DNA of 64,000 nucleotides, taken from assembly GCA_963693365.1 (NCBI GenBank), contig CAVNZM010000002.1:5332001-5396000 (forward strand), written 5' to 3'. The notes beneath the pieces were generated by a model. It was given only the letters and a program-made list of their open reading frames with translations. It was not told where the DNA came from and ran no database searches. The stretch comes from Amoebidium appalachense (lineage: Eukaryota; Ichthyosporea). This document shows positions 29,244-45,424 of the stretch, in pieces. Position numbers and translations under genes: made by a program. Positions within the stretch are counted from its first letter, which is position 1; the number at the start of each line of letters is the position of its first letter.

Positions 29244-29685
29244 TAGGCAGGCTACGGTTGAGGGGAGAGGAAGGAGGGGGGGGGGGTGGGGGGGGGGGGG
29301 GGTGGGGGGGGGGGGGGGGGTTGTTGAGGGGGGGGAGGGGGAGGATGTGTCTTTATAGAAAAAGAAAAATCGGTGTGTCCTCTCATTAGCAGTTCCGTTC
29401 AGTGTAACTTTCTGCCAGTGTGTTTGATTGATCCATGTTGTTTTCACATGGGAACCAAGTCCTAGGTTCCTAGCAACATAAATTTGGAGGCTGCCTAAAT
29501 CGCCAAATGGCCTCTGTGATAGCCCCCATTTTTAAAGGCCTTATATTAATTTGGTTGATTGGCTTGCAGCTACGCGGTGTGTGGCTGAGGGAGCAGCGCA
29601 GGAGATGGCCACAGAGGTGACTCAATCTGTGGAGGCATTCAATACCAATAGGGCAACGGTGGGTGGATGCACGTGCACACACACA

Positions 29686-29723
<38 letters not shown>

Positions 29724-29728
29724 CACAG

Positions 29729-29759
<31 letters not shown>

Positions 29760-31314
29760 CTCGTACACACACTTTGTCGGTTGAGTGCATGCCTACACAC
29801 TTGCCCATGCTCGGGTGCACACGTGCGTGTGTACACACACGGGCACACATGCAAGCCAACCCACACATACACCTACACTCACGGACCTGTGTGCCCATAC
29901 TGATGCACACACTCGCTGGTACGCACCCCACACACAAGTTCCTACTCTCATATGCACTCAAAGTGCACACATGCACACGCAAAACATACACACTCTCGCA
30001 TGCACACACCTACTCTTTAATGCCAGAAGTGGGTGTTGAAGCTCTAAGACATTGCCGATACCATAGTGTGCATGTATATCACAAAGCAGTAGCATAGATT
30101 TTTTCACTGCTTTATGATCGTTTCCTTTGAAGCGAACATAAGTGCAAAAATTTCACCTTTTTCTTAAGCTGTTGCCAGATCGATGAGGGGAACAACCATT
30201 GAATCACCATCATAGCTCTGCGGAACTGTCGTTGCCTTTTCGAGGGGGGGGGGAGGGGAGGGGGGGGGTTGGGATTTTTTTTTGCTGATATGGGTCGAAT
30301 CAGATCAAAGAGGGGAGCTTCCTGCCAGCAGCAGACAAGCTCCTCACGGACTACATTGCATTCCTCAAGTCTGTCCAGGGATTGGTGGGTGCCTTACGTA
30401 AGGGTGGTGCAAGTGTGTGAGTGTGTGTGCGGTGGTGTGTGTTTGTGTGTGTGGGTGGGGGGAGGGGGAGGGGGAGGGTAAGGGGGGAAGGGGAGGGGGG
30501 GGGGGGGGGGGGGGGGGGGAGGGAGGAGGAGGGGTCCTACGAAATGGGTGGTGACCGAAGGAGAGAGACACTGTGTGTTTATGTTTGTTTGTTTTTTGTT
30601 TTTTTTTTGTTTTTGTTTTTTGTTTTTGTTTTTGTTTTTTGTTTTTTTTGTTTTTTTGGGGGGGGGGGGGGGTACAGTTTGTTCAAGGATGTGTGCTTGT
30701 GGGGGAAACAACCGTACACGTAATAGAGATGATTTTGAACAAAGTTTGAACAATCAAGATGCTTTACGTGGAAGTGTCGCCAAAACGGGGATGGGGGGGA
30801 GGGGAGGGGAGGGGGAGTTAACTACATGGCTTGCATGCAAAAAAAAGGGGAAGGGAAGGGGGGGTGGGGGTGGGGGGGGGGGGGGGGGGGGGGGGGGGGG
30901 TAGAGGAATAATATACAAGAGTTTTTTAAGTGTACGATTTTTTTTGCGATAGGACAGTACACACTCATAGAATGTTGGTATAAATATGTGCGTGTGCGCA
31001 AGCATGAATCCACATATGAAAGGTGTGTAATGTGCTCTCGTTTCTCTTCCGCTGACACGCTCATTGTTCTCCCCCCCCCCCCCCACCCACCACCACCACC
31101 ACCACCACCACCACTGCCCTTTAATTCGTACACCCCCCCCTCCCCCCCCCCTCGGTCATTGTGCCGTATGAGGTGCATGCATGCTTTTTCTTTATGTCAT
31201 GATATTGCCTACTTGGACCATAATAATTACATGAATACATTTCATAGGTGGAGAAAAGGGAGCAACTGGTGAAGGATGTGGACTACTACAGGAGTAAGGT
31301 GCGCACACGTGCAT

Positions 31315-31371
<57 letters not shown>

Positions 31372-31877
31372 GACACACACAGACACACACACGCATACGT
31401 ACACGCACACACAGAGAGGCACACACACATAGGAACACACAGAGAGACACACGCACACACACACACACACACGGACACACACAGACACACACACGCATAC
31501 GTACACACACACACACAGAGGCACACACACATAGGAACACACACAGAGAGACACACAGGCATACACACACACACACACACACACACATGGACACACGAGC
31601 ATGTATGCACATACACATGGCACACGTACACGAGCATGTAGGGAGGAATAGTAAAAAAGGCCAAACCCCTTTCTATAGCCAAACCCATCAAATGTACGCT
31701 TGTACACGCAAGCACATGAGCAAACACATGCACACACATCAAGGCATTCATACACACTTACACAGGTGCAGACATATGCTCACATAAACTGGCCCTTCCC
31801 CTTTTTGCAGGGACACACAAAACACACTAGGATTCAAAGGCCCCCCTCCACCCCCCCTCCACCACCACCACCATACA

Positions 31878-31910
<33 letters not shown>

Positions 31911-32366
31911 GGGGGGGGGGGGAGGGGGAGGGGGGGGGGGGAGAGAGAGAGAGAGAGAGACATGCATTGAAACACCCCTCCCCCCCCCCCCCCATCCCCT
32001 ACTTGTTTTGTCCGTTAAAGTGTACATCGGACTCTGTTACACATTCTTCCCCCACCTCCCACAAACCCCGTTCCCCCCTCCCCCCTCTTCCTCCCCCCCC
32101 CCCCCCCCCCCCCAACCCTCTAATGCCCACATCCCCTCCCCTTGCTTCCTCCTCCCTCCTCCCATCTTCCTTGGGGCCTTCCAGCAATGCCTCTAATGAT
32201 GGACTCCGGTATATTTGTCTATTTGTTGCTGTTAACATCGTTTCTGATTTAGCTTCTCTTTGTGTTGTTGTGGTCGCTCATGTGTCCAGCTTTGTTATGC
32301 TTTCCCCTACCATCACATTCATGCCCTTCTCCCCCCCCCCCCCCTCCCCCCCCTCCCCCCCCCCCC

Positions 32367-32397
<31 letters not shown>

Positions 32398-32540
32398 AAA
32401 AAGAAAATGAAAATGAAAAGAAAAAAGAATGAATGAATGAAAGAAAAGAGGAAAGCAAGAAATACACCACGCACAGCCTTCCCACTCTACCCACCCATAC
32501 GCCACCTCCCTATCCCCCCACCCCCCCCCCCCTTCCCCCC

Positions 32541-32580
<40 letters not shown>

Positions 32581-32904
32581 CACCACCCCGCGTGCATCAG
32601 CGTGCGTGTCCCATCGCTTGTGCGTGAGCTGGCGTGGTGGTGTGGTTTTGTGAATGGGCCGGAATGTTATATGTTGACGGATACGGTTTCCCCTAGGTTG
32701 ACGACTTGGAAAAGAAGGGTGCAAAGGTAAGAAATAAAACCCACTCGTTCCTCCCTTTGCATTGGTTTCTCTTGCATGCATGCTTGTGTGTGGTGGGTTC
32801 TTTTTTTTTTTTGTGTGTTCGTTTTTGTGCTCTTCAATGTCTTTGCTGACACACTCACACACACACGGGCGCTCACAAGAAAAACACACACAAGACACAT
32901 GCAC

Positions 32905-32960
<56 letters not shown>

Positions 32961-33010
32961 ACACGCACACACGTACGAGAAAAATACACACAGACACACA
33001 CACGCGCGCG

Positions 33011-33083
<73 letters not shown>

Positions 33084-34601
33084 CTATCCACCCATCTTTC
33101 GTGCCTCTTCTGTAACAACAAGTGCAGAGTATGTGTGCAGAACTGGAAAAGGGCATGAGAAGAGGGGTATGTGTGGGGAAGGAGGCAGGGAATGTGGATC
33201 GGCTTTTTGCCCGGGGGAGGGTGGGGAGGGGGGGGGGGGGGGGGGGGGAGGGGAGGGGGGGGGGGGGGGGGGGTTTGACGGGAAGACAGGAAAAAGGGAT
33301 TTGCCAGCTCCAGCTTATCACTAGTTCTCATAAATATTGTGTTGACGCAATATTTATTTATCGATGTTGTGATACACTGTGTACTGACGTTGTGGGTGTG
33401 GGTGTGTCGGTGGGATGGGTGCGGGTGTGGGTGTGTTGATATTTATCTTGGTGTAGGGCAGTTGTTTTATAACTTTCCCAAGTTTTCTGTGTTTGAGGGT
33501 TGGTTTTGTGTTGACTTTTGACTATTTTTTTTTGGAAATGTGGGGTCACCAGGTTGAAGAAAAGGCCGGGAAGGCAAAAGAAGAGCTGGACAAAGCAGAG
33601 GACGACTATCATAAGGTATAGGAACCCCCCTGTCCCTGAAATTTAAGTTAAATATTTTAAGATAAAGAACCCCCCTTCCCTGAAATGACAGTCGAATATC
33701 ATAAGGTACAGATCCGCATCTGTCTGAAGATACATCGATTATCAGAGATTACGGTTGAATTTTAAAAGATATAACCCCCCTCCCCCTGAAATTACAGTTG
33801 AATATCATATGGTAGAGAATCACGCTCCCTGAAATTACATATGAATATCATAAAGGCATAGACACCCAGTTTCTCTGAAATTACAGCTTGTTCAAAGGAT
33901 CCTAGCCAGGCTGACTCTCTCTACCCCATTTCTCTCTCCATAGGCCACAACTCCCAAATGCATGCTCTTCCCTCCCTCCGTCCCCCCCCCCCCCCCCCCC
34001 CCCCCCCCACCACCACCACCACCACCACCACCACTACCACAAACACACACATACACACAAAAAAACAACAACAAAGGAACAGAAAGAAAGGGGGAAAAAG
34101 TGAATCCCTTCCATTCCCGGGTGCTGTGGTCGAATATGGGGTTTTTGTTTCCTTCCGAAACTATTAGACGCCGGGGGAGGAAGGGGGGGGGGGGGGGGGG
34201 GGGGGGGGGGAGGCAGTGCAACCGGGAAAATTCGCATCGGTTACGGCACACACAGAGAACCCCAAGGATGATAGATATCTATAAATATGAAAGAGTGTTT
34301 CGATCTCCAGGTTGGGGGGGAGGGGGGGGGGAACAGACACACCCATACATGCACACACACACAACACTCGACCTCTAATCCTTTCTTCCTGTCTGGCTGC
34401 CCCATGGAGTTGACATTTCTCCCATATCCAGTGACCCCCTAACATGCAGTAAAAAACTAAAACAAAGTACCGTCCACACACCTATACAATCGTGCACACA
34501 TTGTACGCACACATGTACGTAACAAACGTGTACACACGCACAGACACACGCGCACACACCACAACGTACGTGCGCGTGCCTGCGTGCCTTCGCGCCTGCG
34601 A

Positions 34602-34659
<58 letters not shown>

Positions 34660-35015
34660 CACAACGCAGTGACAGTTGCAGCTGTTCGGAAAGCAATCGA
34701 ACTGAGGGACGGAATTTTCGCAAGGTAGCCCCCCTCCCCCCTCCCTCCTTTCCCCCATCCCCCCATCCCCTCCCCCCCCCCTCCCCCCCCCCCTCCCCCT
34801 GTTTTTCGTGCGTCTTGCCTGCATAGTTCCAGCCGTTTACAAGGTGGGCCGATAGTTTTGTATCCGGTGATGTGTTTTCCCCTCCTTTCGACACATACCT
34901 AAACCCTTTACCCCACCTACCCCGTCCACCCATCCCCTCCTCGCATGCACTTACGCCCCACCTCCACCCCCCAACCTTCCACCCTTTCACCCCTCCCCAT
35001 TTCTTTTAGCCTATC

Positions 35016-35053
<38 letters not shown>

Positions 35054-35996
35054 ACCACCACCACCACCACCACCACCACCGCATCACCTCGTAATCCCCC
35101 CTGCCACGGTCCTCTCGTCTCCACAAGGCAATACTCAAACTTGTGCCCTTGCATCTTCCCCTCCCTCCCGGGTCTCTCTCTCTCTCTCGTCCCCACGCGC
35201 CCCTCCCCCCCCCCGTCCCCTCCCATCGTTGCTCAGTGTGTATAGAACAGGAGAGGGGGGGAGGGGGGGAGGGAGAGAGGGGGGGAATAGACCTTTCTCC
35301 AAACAGTGTCAATCTCAATCGGTCTAATCGCATAGTTTATCGGCAGAGCGTCGTTGGCGTTTTGGGACTATCAGAACCAGCTGCTGTCTTCGGCTGCTTT
35401 CCAAAGGAATATTGCTGAGAATGACGCTGTGCTACGTATGGTTACCCTCGCCCCCCTCAAAACACAAACACACATGCACGCACGCATGCACACACACGCA
35501 AACACACGCACACACATACGCGCGCGCGCACGCACACACACACACACAGAGGGGGAGAGAGAGAGAGAGAGAGAGAGAGAAATGTATGCACGCACACACA
35601 AAGAAAGAGAGGGGGAGATGCGCAAATACAACCACAAACACACCAAACACAGGTATACTAACACACACCCATGCAAGCTCAGGTGCACACCCAGGCATGG
35701 GCGTAGCACATAAACGATCACTTACAAGCACACGTAGGCACACCCAGACACATACACACACAAAATCTCTCTCTGCCCCCCCCCCCCCCCCCCCCCCCCC
35801 ACCCACCCACCCTCCGTCCGTCCGTCCGTCCGTCCGTCCCTTCCTCGCTCCCTCCCGCCCTCCCTCCCGTCCTCCCTCCTTCCCTCCCTCCCTCCCTCCC
35901 TCCCTCCCTCCCTCCCTCCCTCCCTCCCTCCCTCCCTCCCTCCCTCCCTCCCTCCCTCCCTCCCTCCCTCCCTCCCTCCCTCCCTCCCTCCCCCCT

Positions 35997-36045
<49 letters not shown>

Positions 36046-36483
36046 CTCTCTCTCTCTCTTACTTATTACTCCATTTCACCCTCCTTCATCCTTACTTTTT
36101 GTGTGGTTTGCACTATGCACAAACGTTGTCCGTCATCCCCCCCCCCCCCCCCCCCCCTTTTTTTCTTTTTCTTTTTTAACTGCCTACTTCTCACTTCCGC
36201 GGTGTGTACCGAGCTTGCCATAATATGAATCGGGCTTCTAAGGGCAAATTATAATGCTTACAGGCGATTGGCCCGGAGAGGACACCTTTGCCCTTCCGAC
36301 TGCTGCCGACGTTTCTGTGTCCAGCCGTCCTACCAGCCAGTCTGCGGGGAGTGAACTGAATGTACCCCCTAAACCCGCACCAAGGAGATCCCAGCAGGAA
36401 AATGTTCAATACGTGAGTTGCACTGCAAACCATCCCCCCCCTCCTCCCTCCTCCAAAAACACACATACACTATATCTCTCTCT

Positions 36484-36514
<31 letters not shown>

Positions 36515-36581
36515 CGGTGGTGGTGGTGGTGGTGGTGGTGGTGGTGGTGGTGGTGTGTGGGTGAGTGTGGATGGTGTGTGT

Positions 36582-36623
<42 letters not shown>

Positions 36624-36977
36624 CTCCAAAAAGGAAAACGCTATGTTTGCACGGATATGAAACTCTACCCAATGGCCCGTTGCCCACCAACCTGCACATG
36701 CACTGGAAGGCGGACACACTCATGCCTAGCAGCATGCACACATGCAGAGCTGAAGATCACGGTATCATAATTTCGAGTTTTGCAATACTTCATTCAGGCC
36801 GCATAGTCTCATATACAACGAGCCATTTCTTTATTTTATTTATTTGTTTATTTATTTATTCATTTATTTATTTTTATTTTTGCTTCGGAGGAAGGAGAAG
36901 GTCGGGGGGGAGGTGGGGGCATCAATTCCTTGGTGGTTATCTGACAGTGATTTCTGATTTCTTTGGTGTGTGCGTGC

Positions 36978-37074
<97 letters not shown>

Positions 37075-37262
37075 TGTGTGTGTCCGGGTTTGCGTGGGCG
37101 TGCGTGTTTGTAACTGTGTCTGTGAGTGGATGTGGCTGTGTTTGGAGGTGTGTGTGCACACGCGCCCGCGCGCTTGTACTTGTGTGTGTGCGTGCGCCCA
37201 CGCACCCGTGCGTCCGCCCGCTAGCGCGTGTTTGTGTGTGTGTGTGTATATGGGTGTGGGTG

Positions 37263-37361
<99 letters not shown>

Positions 37362-38077
37362 GCGTGTGTGTGTATGTGTGCTCGTGCACATGCTTATGCC
37401 TGTGCATTGCTCATGTGTATGTGTACACCTGCAGGTTCGAGTTCTGTACGATTTTGATGCGCAAGATGCCGGGGAGATCACTCTCAGAGAGGGCAGTCGG
37501 GCTCAGTTTTTGGAGGTCTGACCCCCCCTCCCCCCCCCCCTCTCTCCCCCCCCCTTCCTTTCCCCCCTCCCGCCTGCTCGTCTCTGATCAAAACGAGTGA
37601 CCCACCCATGTTCAAGTGAAACAGTATCGGAGTTGATTTTCGTTGACGAGGTGAAGGGGTTGAAACACGGGTACTGTGGATGACGTGGCCCTCCCCCCCC
37701 TGAGGATGGGCTGCGCTTATTATGCATACTCTTTATGTGTGGTTTGCACTCTGCATCGTGGTTTTCGTTGTTTATGTGCACTTAGTACTTTGCAGCGCAT
37801 TCCACCCCCCTCCCCCCCCCCCCCCCCCCCCCCCCTCCCCCAACCCCCTCCCCCCGCGCCCGTCCCCGAAAACTTGATGATATTGATGAAGACAAAGATA
37901 AAAGGAAGAAACAAAGTAGGAAAGAAGAAAGAGAAAAAAGAAGGACCCGGGATCTCCAATAAAGAGAGGGGGAAGTGTCTAAGCTGTGTCTTGTGACTGA
38001 CTTTTTTTTTTTGCCCCTTCTAAAAGGCACTGGATGGCAACGAATGGTACAGAGTGCGCTTCGAAAATCGGGTAAAG

Positions 38078-38123
<46 letters not shown>

Positions 38124-38575
38124 CCCCGCCAAAAAAAAAAAAAAAAAAAAAAAAAAAAACACCTCCCAACAGCCTCACTTCCCCGCCGTTTTTCAATTTC
38201 TGATTCAAGTTGTTGCAGAGTGACGTTTTGTGTTTTGCTTTTGATGTTTTTCCTCCTCCATAACTCCAGCACTGCTATGCATACATCAACCCCCTCCCCG
38301 GGGGAGGGGGGGGGGGGGGGGGGGGTCCGGCTCCTTTCTCCGTTCCAGCCATCACCCCCAATCCCAATTTCATCCACTGTGAGTGTTAATCAATTCTGAG
38401 ACCACGGCGGCAAATATAAGCGAAGTAGCGATGAAAAACAAGGTAAAACCCAACGAACCTAACAAGGTGGCTCTGGCAAAATATGTGCTTTTGAATGTCG
38501 AGAAATTCCCTCTGACGCGAGTTTTGGTGTTGACAGGAAGGGATCGTGCCTGCAAATTACGTGGAGTTTTGCTGA
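26858..38575 (+). CDS. BAR-SH3 adaptor, Rvs167/amphiphysin family, 15 exons
   Basis: Proteins of this family bind and bend membranes in endocytosis and link them to actin through SH3 partners. Exons: 26858-26944, 27819-27871, 28542-28594, 29570-29658, 30304-30384, 31248-31298, 32697-32726, 33128-33166, 33553-33615, 34660-34724, 35347-35435, 36264-36412, 37435-37515, 38027-38071, 38537-38575 (TGA). All 14 introns are GT-AG and every phase fits, giving 337 residues. The start [10 protein letters not shown] and then TTDPEYDEL resembles the N-terminus of yeast Rvs167. The BAR domain spans about 1-235 ([46 protein letters not shown]). A short linker carries VPPKPAPRR. The SH3 domain is 284-337 ([25 protein letters not shown]) and closes the protein. 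CCCAG lies directly before the ATG, so a 5' UTR intron is likely. Introns carry long CA, C and G tracts. Confidence 0.94.
28440..28540 (+). repeat. CA/CG-rich repeat running into BAR-SH3 exon 3
   Basis: (CA)n with an embedded CG-alternating stretch (28490-28508) continues to CACAG at 28541, the 3' splice site of exon 3. Confidence 0.88.
31318..31610 (+). repeat. Interrupted (CA)n with duplicated blocks, BAR-SH3 intron 6
   Basis: (CA)n begins some 20 bases after the exon 6 donor. A block containing CATACGTACACGCACAC and AGGCACACACACATAGGAAC occurs twice (about 31392-31450 and 31494-31545), so the tract is a higher-order repeat. Confidence 0.8.
34607..34659 (+). repeat. (CA)n running into BAR-SH3 exon 10
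   Basis: About 25 CA units end in CAG at 34657-34659, immediately before the exon that starts CACAACGCAGTG. Confidence 0.9.
35862..36060 (+). repeat. (CCCT)n followed by (CT)n, BAR-SH3 intron 11
   Basis: (TCCG)n at 35813-35838 passes into about 30 units of CCCT (35862-35991) and then (CT)n (36000-36058). The sense strand is a continuous pyrimidine tract of about 200 bases. Confidence 0.9.
36969..37076 (+). repeat. (TGCG)n, BAR-SH3 intron 12
   Basis: About 26 tandem GTGC units form an alternating purine-pyrimidine run. (GT)n follows at 37266-37358 in the same intron, the only BAR-SH3 intron dominated by GT rather than CA on the sense strand. Confidence 0.9.
37690..37806 (-). repeat. ISR-2 interspersed repeat, second copy
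   Basis: This is the reverse complement of the 19886-20032 copy, sharing GGATGGGCTGCGCTTATTATGCATACT and the GTACTTTGCAGCGCATTC region in order. It lies in intron 13 of the BAR-SH3 gene and runs into a C tract. Confidence 0.68.
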
Positions 38576-39550
38576 GGAGATCCGATTGCAAACGATTACG
38601 GCACGATTTCGTTGGATTCCAAGTGGGTGAGCAATTGAGATATTATGTTGACGTTCTATTGGCCGTGGTCTGAACTAGTATGTGATAGATAAAGCGGACT
38701 GTCAGAGATAAATATGTATATATGCTAGTGTCCTTTAATGCTAGGAGAAGATAAACTTTTAAAGATAGTGTGTGTTTTCACATGTGTGGTGACGAGGTAG
38801 ATGTGGTGAGGGTGGGTGATGTAGCGTACGTGTCCAGGTGAGGAAAGAGAGGTGATAAACTGGGGAAAAAACGCTTTGGGCGGGTGGGCGGACCGGTGGG
38901 TGGACGGGCGGGTTGGGGGAGGGAGGGGGGGGGGGGGGGGGGGGGGGGGTAATTGTTGTCTACGTACGTGATCCTGGGAAATGGTATGTCGGCATTGACG
39001 AAGAACAGGTGTAGAAAATTCGTGATTTTTGAGTATGTTGCTTTTTCCCTGGATTCGCAATGAATATATATGCCTGTTAGTAACACCGTGAACCCGTGAC
39101 ATACTATTACTAATAGGTCAATGTCGAGGCCCACGTAAGGATAACAATCGTGGGAATTCGAAGAGGTTTTACATGTGCTGTTCACAGTTCCCCTGGTGGT
39201 CTCTGAGAGGCCCCATGCGCATATGTATGTGTTAACTGATAGTTATGGGTGTAAAAGTTGGTGCAGGCTGTATTCGTAAAATAAAAGGCTATAAAGGGAC
39301 CATATGGTTGCAAACGTCAGGGTGGCCCGTGTGTGTTGCCACACAATATTATTTTACGGCTTTTTATAGTTGTTATTCCTGGATTTTTTTTGTTTATTCC
39401 CGGGCTTTTCTGATTAGTTGTTTTATTCAATTCCTGATCATGAATGAATTCATAAAATTCTTTCTATTTTCTTCTGATAGTAGAATTGCTTGCCGACAGC
39501 CTGCTCGTGATGTGCCAAGGTGAACAGGCCACCACTTTCGATATTGGCAG

Positions 39551-39591
<41 letters not shown>

Positions 39592-41001
39592 CCCCCCCCC
39601 CTAGCATGCATGCCGCACAGCCGCGTGCACAACCTTCCACAGACGGCATGCCGAATGCACAAAACATCTAGCTACAGTAGCTATAGACAAGGGCTACCAG
39701 CACGCGCACGTCACAGTGTCACATGTGGACACACACACGCTCACTAGCTGCGTTCGCACATGCACGCACCCACGCACCCACACGTACATATACATGCACG
39801 CACGCACATGCACGCGCACACACACGCACGCACGCACACACGCACACGCACGCGCGCGCGCGTGCGCACACACAGGTATACATGTGCACCGTGACGCCGG
39901 CCACATTTAATTGGCCCTGCAAATGACTGTACAGCTGTAGCACGGAAACTTTGGCAGCCCGGCGCCCGTTGCCTCACACACCAAATACCCCCAGCACCAG
40001 TACGTCTGTATTTTGTGTGTTGTGTGCATACACACACATTCGAGAATTCGCGGCCTCTCCCCCACTCCCCCCTCAAGTATAATAGTGAACTAATATAAAG
40101 GATAAAGTCTTTCACAGTCGGTGCATTCACACGTGGTCGCAGCTACCTACAGCGGACGCCATTTCACAGCAATGTAATGGTGCGGCGCTTGAAGATTGGA
40201 TAGCCCGCGCGTTGACCAATCATATTGCAGATTGATCCAGGGGGGGATTACGAAAAAATCGTCGTAATTACGATTAACGAAAGAACCCGATACGAATAAG
40301 GTTAGGGTGCCGTCGTAACAGCTTTCGTATCAGATGTATAGCATTATAAACGCTTTTAGGCCCCCTAATATCTAACTGTACCTAATTTTTTCAATATTTC
40401 TGTTCAAGAACATATCTACAGTGCTTCTCATGAGCAATATCGAACCCCGACAAGTGTCCAGGGCTTGTAATTTTGCGATACTTAATTTGTAAAAACGCGT
40501 ATTTTGAGTTTGTGATTGGAGGGGCGTTTTTAGCTGGGCTTGCAGATCCCCAAGAACCCCCCCGTTACGGTTAAGAAACTGTCCGTTACGATTGGCCAAG
40601 GGACAATACGGTTAAGCTGGCCAACCCCAACCCAACCCTGTTCATTGATCGGAAGATCTAATCAGTCAACTTTTATACGTGCGATATCCCTTAACGGTAG
40701 TTGATGATTCGAAAACAATCACTACAGGAATGTGCAGAAGATCCATCAGAGATCCAGGTGGTATATAAGCTCGTGCTCCCATCCGAATCACCAGTTGAAA
40801 ACTGAAGTAGGTAATGCAATGTGACGAGCTTAAAGATAATAAGCGGCGCAGCGGTTGAAGCGACATCAACCTTCAAAAACATAGATATAATCACTATCAA
40901 ACTATATTATTATTAAAAACACAGAAATAATCACTATCACACTACTATATTTTTAAATTATACACAAACAATATTCTATAATTAAAACACTAAAAACTAA
41001 A
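38576..41001. other. Intergenic region
   Basis: No gene is supported. AATAAA near 39279 could end the BAR-SH3 transcript. G runs lie near 38928 and C runs near 39550-39600, and CACGCA-rich sequence occupies 39765-39870. 40060-41000 is unique AT-rich DNA that probably holds the promoter of the next gene. Confidence 0.6.
40762..40768 (+). promoter_or_regulatory. Possible TATA box
   Basis: TATATAA occurs in otherwise unique sequence about 234 bases before the ATG at 41002. The assignment rests on motif and position only. Confidence 0.3.
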
Positions 41002-41451
41002 ATGCAGCATTCTCTTTTGTTTTTGGCTGCGGTTGCCGCCACTGCCGCCGCCAACGCCACTGAAATTTCGGATCCACTCGAAGCCGTTCCCACAGCCACC
41101 TACACGTACAGTAGCACAGTTCCCAAGCCGACAGGAAATCCCGTTGTACCCTCCGGAGCGGATTCTACCCCCACCTCTACCACCACCCATACTTCGTCAG
41201 CTGAAGCACAAGTAGTTGTTCCCAGCACGTCAGAGAGTGGGAAGGGGAGCAGTAGTGTTGCTATCGGTGTGGGTGTGAGTGCTGGTGTGGCTGTGGTGGG
41301 TGCTGTTGCGGGCTTGATGGCGTACAAACACCTCAGAGCGCAGCATGAGGAAATGGTCGAGGATGCATTTTCGCAGAGTAGCACCATTCAGGTCAACAAC
41401 AGCTTTGTCCCTGCTACACAGACGTATATCAATCCGTTGAGTAATGCCTAA
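41002..41451 (+). CDS. Small predicted single-pass membrane protein
   Basis: A single-exon frame of 149 residues. Residues 1-17 look like a signal peptide (LLFLAAVAATAAA). An N-A-T sequon follows at 18. Residues 25-80 form a Ser/Thr/Pro-rich stalk that could be O-glycosylated. A transmembrane helix spans about 85-107, rich in Gly, Ala and Val, followed by a KHLR stop-transfer sequence and a 40-residue tail. The layout is that of a type I surface glycoprotein or wall/stress-sensor-like protein, but no family is recognised. GC3-rich codon use, unlike the AT-rich flanks, supports real coding. AATAAA lies at 41841. Confidence 0.68.
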   Translation: MQHSLLFLAAVAATAAANATEISDPLEAVPTATYTYSSTVPKPTGNPVVPSGADSTPTSTTTHTSSAEAQVVVPSTSESGKGSSSVAIGVGVSAGVAVVGAVAGLMAYKHLRAQHEEMVEDAFSQSSTIQVNNSFVPATQTYINPLSNA

Positions 41452-41840
41452 GTAGCCATGGAGTCGTGTTTCTTGCTCATGAATTTTGAGAGATTCGGTG
41501 TAGGTAGTTGTTGAACTAAAAGATGTAGTAATCATGGCACCTTCATATGTTGCTGGTGTTCATGGTGTATACGTACATGTCCATAATATGCATCTGGTTA
41601 CAGGCTTAACCAGTGCTAGTGGGATTGGACGGTTTTAGGCAGAGCTAATTATTAGGCTTGGTGTCCATCACGATAGATAGAACAGAGAAATATCATTGTT
41701 GGGCAAAAGCGACCCGGCAACTTGACAAGTCAAGGGAAACCAGCATATCTTGTTAAATATTTGGGTTCCCTGGATATCAAAAATGGTCCATGAAACTAAC
41801 ATGGAGTATACTGTTAGGCAAAATGCCTGTTCACAAGTTC

Positions 41841-41846
41841 AATAAA
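41841..41846 (+). terminator. Possible polyadenylation signal
   Basis: AATAAA lies 390 bases after the stop codon of the small membrane-protein gene, in unique sequence. No nearer canonical signal was seen. Confidence 0.35.
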
Positions 41847-44760
<2,914 letters not shown>

Positions 44761-44811
44761 GGGGGGGTGGGGGGAGGGAGGGGTTTAAATCGATTTGCCT
44801 TGCCCATAGAA

Positions 44812-45115
44812 GATGCCCTTGTCTCATGTTCCAACAAACACAGCTAGAAACCTTACCGAGTCAATTCGATAGATCATAGAAATAGCCTCCGTGGTCTATA
44901 TTTTTCCCACAATCACACTCAAAACCTTCCATGCCCTTGCTCGACCTACATTACATTTCTTTTCTTTGGGTAACCGCCCAACCATATGCATGCCGCCCTA
45001 GTGGCGGTCATGCACATAGCTGAAGCAATACAGCATCAAGGTGGCCCATAATGTTGCTGAAAACACTATTGGAGCTTGCTGTAACTGAAACATCTCATCC
45101 CACTAGCATAGTCCG
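44812..45115 (+). repeat. ISR-1 copy 3
   Basis: Contains CCGAGTCAATTCGATAG near 44858, CCCACAATCACACTCAAAACC near 44908, GGGTAACCGCCCAACC near 44969, the GCATGCCGCC word and GGCCCATAATGTTGC near 45043. Confidence 0.75.
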
Positions 45116-45220
45116 TTTTTTATTCCCTACAATCCCTCCCTCCAACCCTGCACCCGCAACACGCATTCCCTCTTTACCCCCCCCCCCCCCCCCCCCCCCA
45201 ACATACACCCCCCCCCCCCC

Positions 45221-45261
<41 letters not shown>

Positions 45262-45373
45262 CCGCCACCACCACCACCACCACCACCACCACCACCATGA
45301 CCCATCACCTCACCCACTCACCCCTCAACCCTAATATATCACACGTACCCTTCCACTGTCCCCACAAATCACG

Positions 45374-45424
<51 letters not shown>

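Noticed and set aside
34837-34853. Possible 17-base micro-exon (CATAG|TTCCAG ... CAAG|GTGGGC)
   Set aside because: Including it breaks the frame into exon 11. Direct joining of 34724 to 35347 gives the expected [13 protein letters not shown] continuity.
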